This document shows, piece after piece, positions 5,276 to 7,077 of a DNA stretch of 7,077 bases. The notes beneath the pieces are model-generated. The model did not search any database. It worked only from the letters and a program-made list of their open reading frames with translations, and was not told where the DNA came from. Numbering within the stretch: position 1 is the stretch's first letter; each line of letters begins with the position of its first letter. The stretch is taken from positions 1 through 7,077 of the forward strand of contig JAOUJU010000089.1 of assembly GCA_029883045.1 (NCBI GenBank). Direction: 5' to 3'. This DNA is from Rhodospirillaceae bacterium (GTDB lineage Bacteria > Pseudomonadota > Alphaproteobacteria > Rhodospirillales > Magnetovibrionaceae). A program made the translations under genes and the position numbers.

Positions 5276-6579
5276 TAGTTTTTGCCCCCTTTTTCGGATC
5301 TTAGCTTGTTCCAGTATTCAAGGCGTTTTTTAATTTCACGCTCAAATCCTACGTCTTTGGGTTTATAATAGCTTGCCCGCGCCATATCGTCGGGAAAATA
5401 ATTCTGCCCGGAAAAACCATCCTTGGCATCATGATCATATTCATAATCTTTGGAATAACCCATATCCTTCATCATTTGGGTGGGTGCATTCAATATATGC
5501 ATAGGCGGCATTAATGATCCCGTTTGCATGGCATCACGTTTTGATGCTGATTCCGCCCGGTAAGCAGCATTGGATTTTGGGGCAGAGCCCAAATAAATAA
5601 CCAACTGCACCAAGGCAAGCTCGCCTTCGGGGCTACCAAGACGGTCAAACGCATCCCACGCTGCATTTGCCTGCACTAGTGCGTTAGGGTCGGCTAAGCC
5701 AATATCCTCAACCGCAAAGCGCACCAAACGCCTAGCAATATAATTGGGGTCTTCACCGCCTGCTATCATTCTGGCAAACCAGTAAAGTGCCGCATCGGTA
5801 TCTGATCCGCGTAACGATTTATGCAGTGCAGAAATTAGGTTGTAATGCCCTTCTTGCGATTTATCGTAAAGCGGCATACGTTGCTGCACTACCCGAGCAA
5901 GATCGTTGGTAGAAAGTGGGGTGTCGTCCGGGCCTGTGTCTAGCGCCAAGATTTCTTCTGTCATGTTCAATAAATAACGGCCATCACCATCAGCCATAGC
6001 GCGCAGCGATGCCCGAGCCTCTGGCAATAGAGGAATATTTTTTCCACTTTCCTTTTCCGCGCTAAGCAACAGGCTTTCCAGTGCGTCATCATCCAGACGG
6101 TTAAGAACCAGAACCTGTGCGCGCGATAAAAGCGCTGCATTTAATTCAAACGAAGGGTTTTCCGTAGTAGCGCCAACAAGAATTACCGTGCCATCCTCGA
6201 CGTAGGGTAAAAAACCATCCTGTTGCGCACGATTAAAGCGGTGAATTTCGTCTATGAATAACAAAGTCCCCTGACCACCGCGCCGCCTATTTTTTGCACC
6301 CTCAAAAACTTTACGTAAATCAGCCACACCAGAAAACACGGCCGATAACGGTTCAAAATGAAGATTGGTATGTTCTGCTAACAGGCGGGCAATTGTTGTT
6401 TTTCCGGTGCCCGGTGGGCCCCATAAAATCATCGATGAAAGCCTGCCGCTTGTTACCATTCGCCCGATTGGCCTGTCAGTTCCAAGCAAGTGGTCTTGCC
6501 CCACTACCACATCAAGAGATACCGGCCTGAGCTTATCGGCCAGCGGGCGCGGGGCCTGAGTTTCAAAAAGCGACGTCAT
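5275..6579 (-). CDS. rarA: Replication-associated recombination protein A (RarA/MgsA), AAA+ ATPase
   Basis: The 434-residue protein is a full-length RarA, a clamp-loader-like AAA+ ATPase that acts at stalled replication forks with SSB. It shows Walker A GPPGTGKT (54-61), Walker B LLFIDEIHRF (106-115, D110 and E111), sensor 1 GATTENPSF (136-144) and an arginine finger in LLSRAQ (150-155, R153). The C-terminal tetramerisation domain contains the family-typical SLRGSDTDAALYW (255-267), EDIGLADPNAL (291-301) and YLGSAPKSNAAY (329-340), and ends in the NYFPDDM region (393-399). The start ATG overlaps the stop of the upstream protease gene as ATGA (6576-6579). The N-terminal LFETQAPRPLADKLRP is the usual beginning for this family, which supports the start. 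It heads directly into crcB. Confidence 0.97.
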   Translation of the reverse strand: MTSLFETQAPRPLADKLRPVSLDVVVGQDHLLGTDRPIGRMVTSGRLSSMILWGPPGTGKTTIARLLAEHTNLHFEPLSAVFSGVADLRKVFEGAKNRRRGGQGTLLFIDEIHRFNRAQQDGFLPYVEDGTVILVGATTENPSFELNAALLSRAQVLVLNRLDDDALESLLLSAEKESGKNIPLLPEARASLRAMADGDGRYLLNMTEEILALDTGPDDTPLSTNDLARVVQQRMPLYDKSQEGHYNLISALHKSLRGSDTDAALYWFARMIAGGEDPNYIARRLVRFAVEDIGLADPNALVQANAAWDAFDRLGSPEGELALVQLVIYLGSAPKSNAAYRAESASKRDAMQTGSLMPPMHILNAPTQMMKDMGYSKDYEYDHDAKDGFSGQNYFPDDMARASYYKPKDVGFEREIKKRLEYWNKLRSEKGGKN

Positions 6580-7077
6580 GATTTAATTGCCACGCTAAGT
6601 TCACGCCCACCACGATTTATTGTAATTCGCCATAACCGTGCATTGGCTTTAAGCATACGCACAACATCACTCACGCTAGAAATAGACTGTCCGTTTATTT
6701 CTTTTAATATATCGCCGGGGGCAAAACCAAAACTGCTGGCGTTGGAATTTCTTAAAATCTTCGTAATCATAACGCCCGCTATGTTGTTCATCGGTAAGCC
6801 CAGCTCATCAACCAAAGCAGGTGACAAGTTTGCCGCCACTGCGCCTGCCATAGGATTTCGCCCTTCGAGCAAGGTTTCATTACGCGGTGGATTTTCCGGT
6901 GGAATTTCTAATTTAAGATTAAGGGATATTTCACGCTGTTTGCGCCAAATCCCTATTTCAACCGCTCCCCCGGGTGAAAGGGTTGCAATGCGAAAACGTA
7001 AATCCTGCGGGGTTTGTATTTTATGACCGCTGATGGTCATAATTATATCACCGCGCTTAATCCCTGCGCGTTCTGCC
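6576..7077 (-). CDS. Do-type periplasmic serine protease (DegP/DegQ/MucD), C-terminal two PDZ domains, 5' truncated
   Basis: The frame is open from the right edge (first complete codon at 7076) to a TGA at 6576, giving 166 residues; the signal peptide and the His-Asp-Ser protease domain lie outside the window. An internal ATG at 7040 is not the start, since the frame continues in good family sequence above it (AGIKRGDIIMTISG, end of PDZ1). PDZ1 ends with VEIGIWRKQ. A linker contains GRNPMAGAVAANLSPALVDELGL, typical of alphaproteobacterial Do proteases. PDZ2 follows with GVMITKI, FGFAPGDILKEINGQSI and the terminal strand ELSVAIKS. The family degrades and chaperones misfolded envelope proteins, with PDZ domains controlling oligomerisation and activation. 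DegP, DegQ and MucD types cannot be distinguished from this part. It is the first visible gene of the operon with rarA. Confidence 0.92.
   Translation of the reverse strand, partial: AERAGIKRGDIIMTISGHKIQTPQDLRFRIATLSPGGAVEIGIWRKQREISLNLKLEIPPENPPRNETLLEGRNPMAGAVAANLSPALVDELGLPMNNIAGVMITKILRNSNASSFGFAPGDILKEINGQSISSVSDVVRMLKANARLWRITINRGGRELSVAIKS

Noticed and set aside
5276..5340. Fluoride riboswitch before crcB
   Set aside because: The crcB start overlaps the rarA stop and the upstream bases are rarA coding sequence with no recognisable riboswitch core.
6490..7026. A 178-codon plus-strand open frame opposite the protease and rarA genes
   Set aside because: It is antisense to two clear conserved genes, has low-complexity composition and resembles no family.

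Overview
The window looks like chromosomal DNA from an alphaproteobacterium with moderate, slightly AT-leaning composition. The main evidence is the block degP/degQ-type protease, rarA, crcB, rluC, followed further on by a HAD phosphatase, which is a familiar gene order in Alphaproteobacteria. The style of the encoded proteins agrees, for example the NPMAGA linker between the PDZ domains of the protease. I cannot name a genus. All eight protein genes supported here lie on the minus strand, so the window is read from its right end to its left end. I see no mobile element, tRNA, rRNA or CRISPR array.

Right part (7077 to 3891): the C-terminal two PDZ domains of a periplasmic Do-type serine protease, then rarA (AAA+ replication/recombination ATPase), crcB (fluoride channel) and rluC-like 23S rRNA pseudouridine synthase. 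The genes overlap by 4, 1 and 1 bases (ATGA, TAATG, TAATG), so this is a tightly coupled operon. It encodes housekeeping and stress functions: envelope proteolysis, stalled replication forks, fluoride export and ribosome modification.

Middle part (3890 to 1627): a two-component system with its own short promoter region, an OmpR-family response regulator followed after 9 bases by a compact HAMP-less sensor kinase. Next comes a small predicted secreted protein of unknown function. Its upstream region carries a perfect pair of CTGTCAG repeats at 11-base pitch, which matches the PhoB 'Pho box' architecture.

Left part (1626 to 1): a 301-base gap that holds what looks like a structured minus-strand RNA of about 150 nt. 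It has two long hairpins with mutually complementary loops, and it ends in a strong intrinsic terminator. About 110 bases further on comes a phosphoglycolate-phosphatase-like HAD hydrolase, which overlaps by 4 bases the start of an AsmA-family envelope protein that runs out of the window.

The most unusual elements are the unassigned structured RNA, which could be a free sRNA or a leader/attenuator of the HAD gene, and the Pho-box-like operator of the small secreted protein. The two-component system, secreted protein and RNA sit together between rluC and the HAD gene, which are often neighbours in related genomes. They therefore look like an accessory regulatory module inserted in a conserved block.
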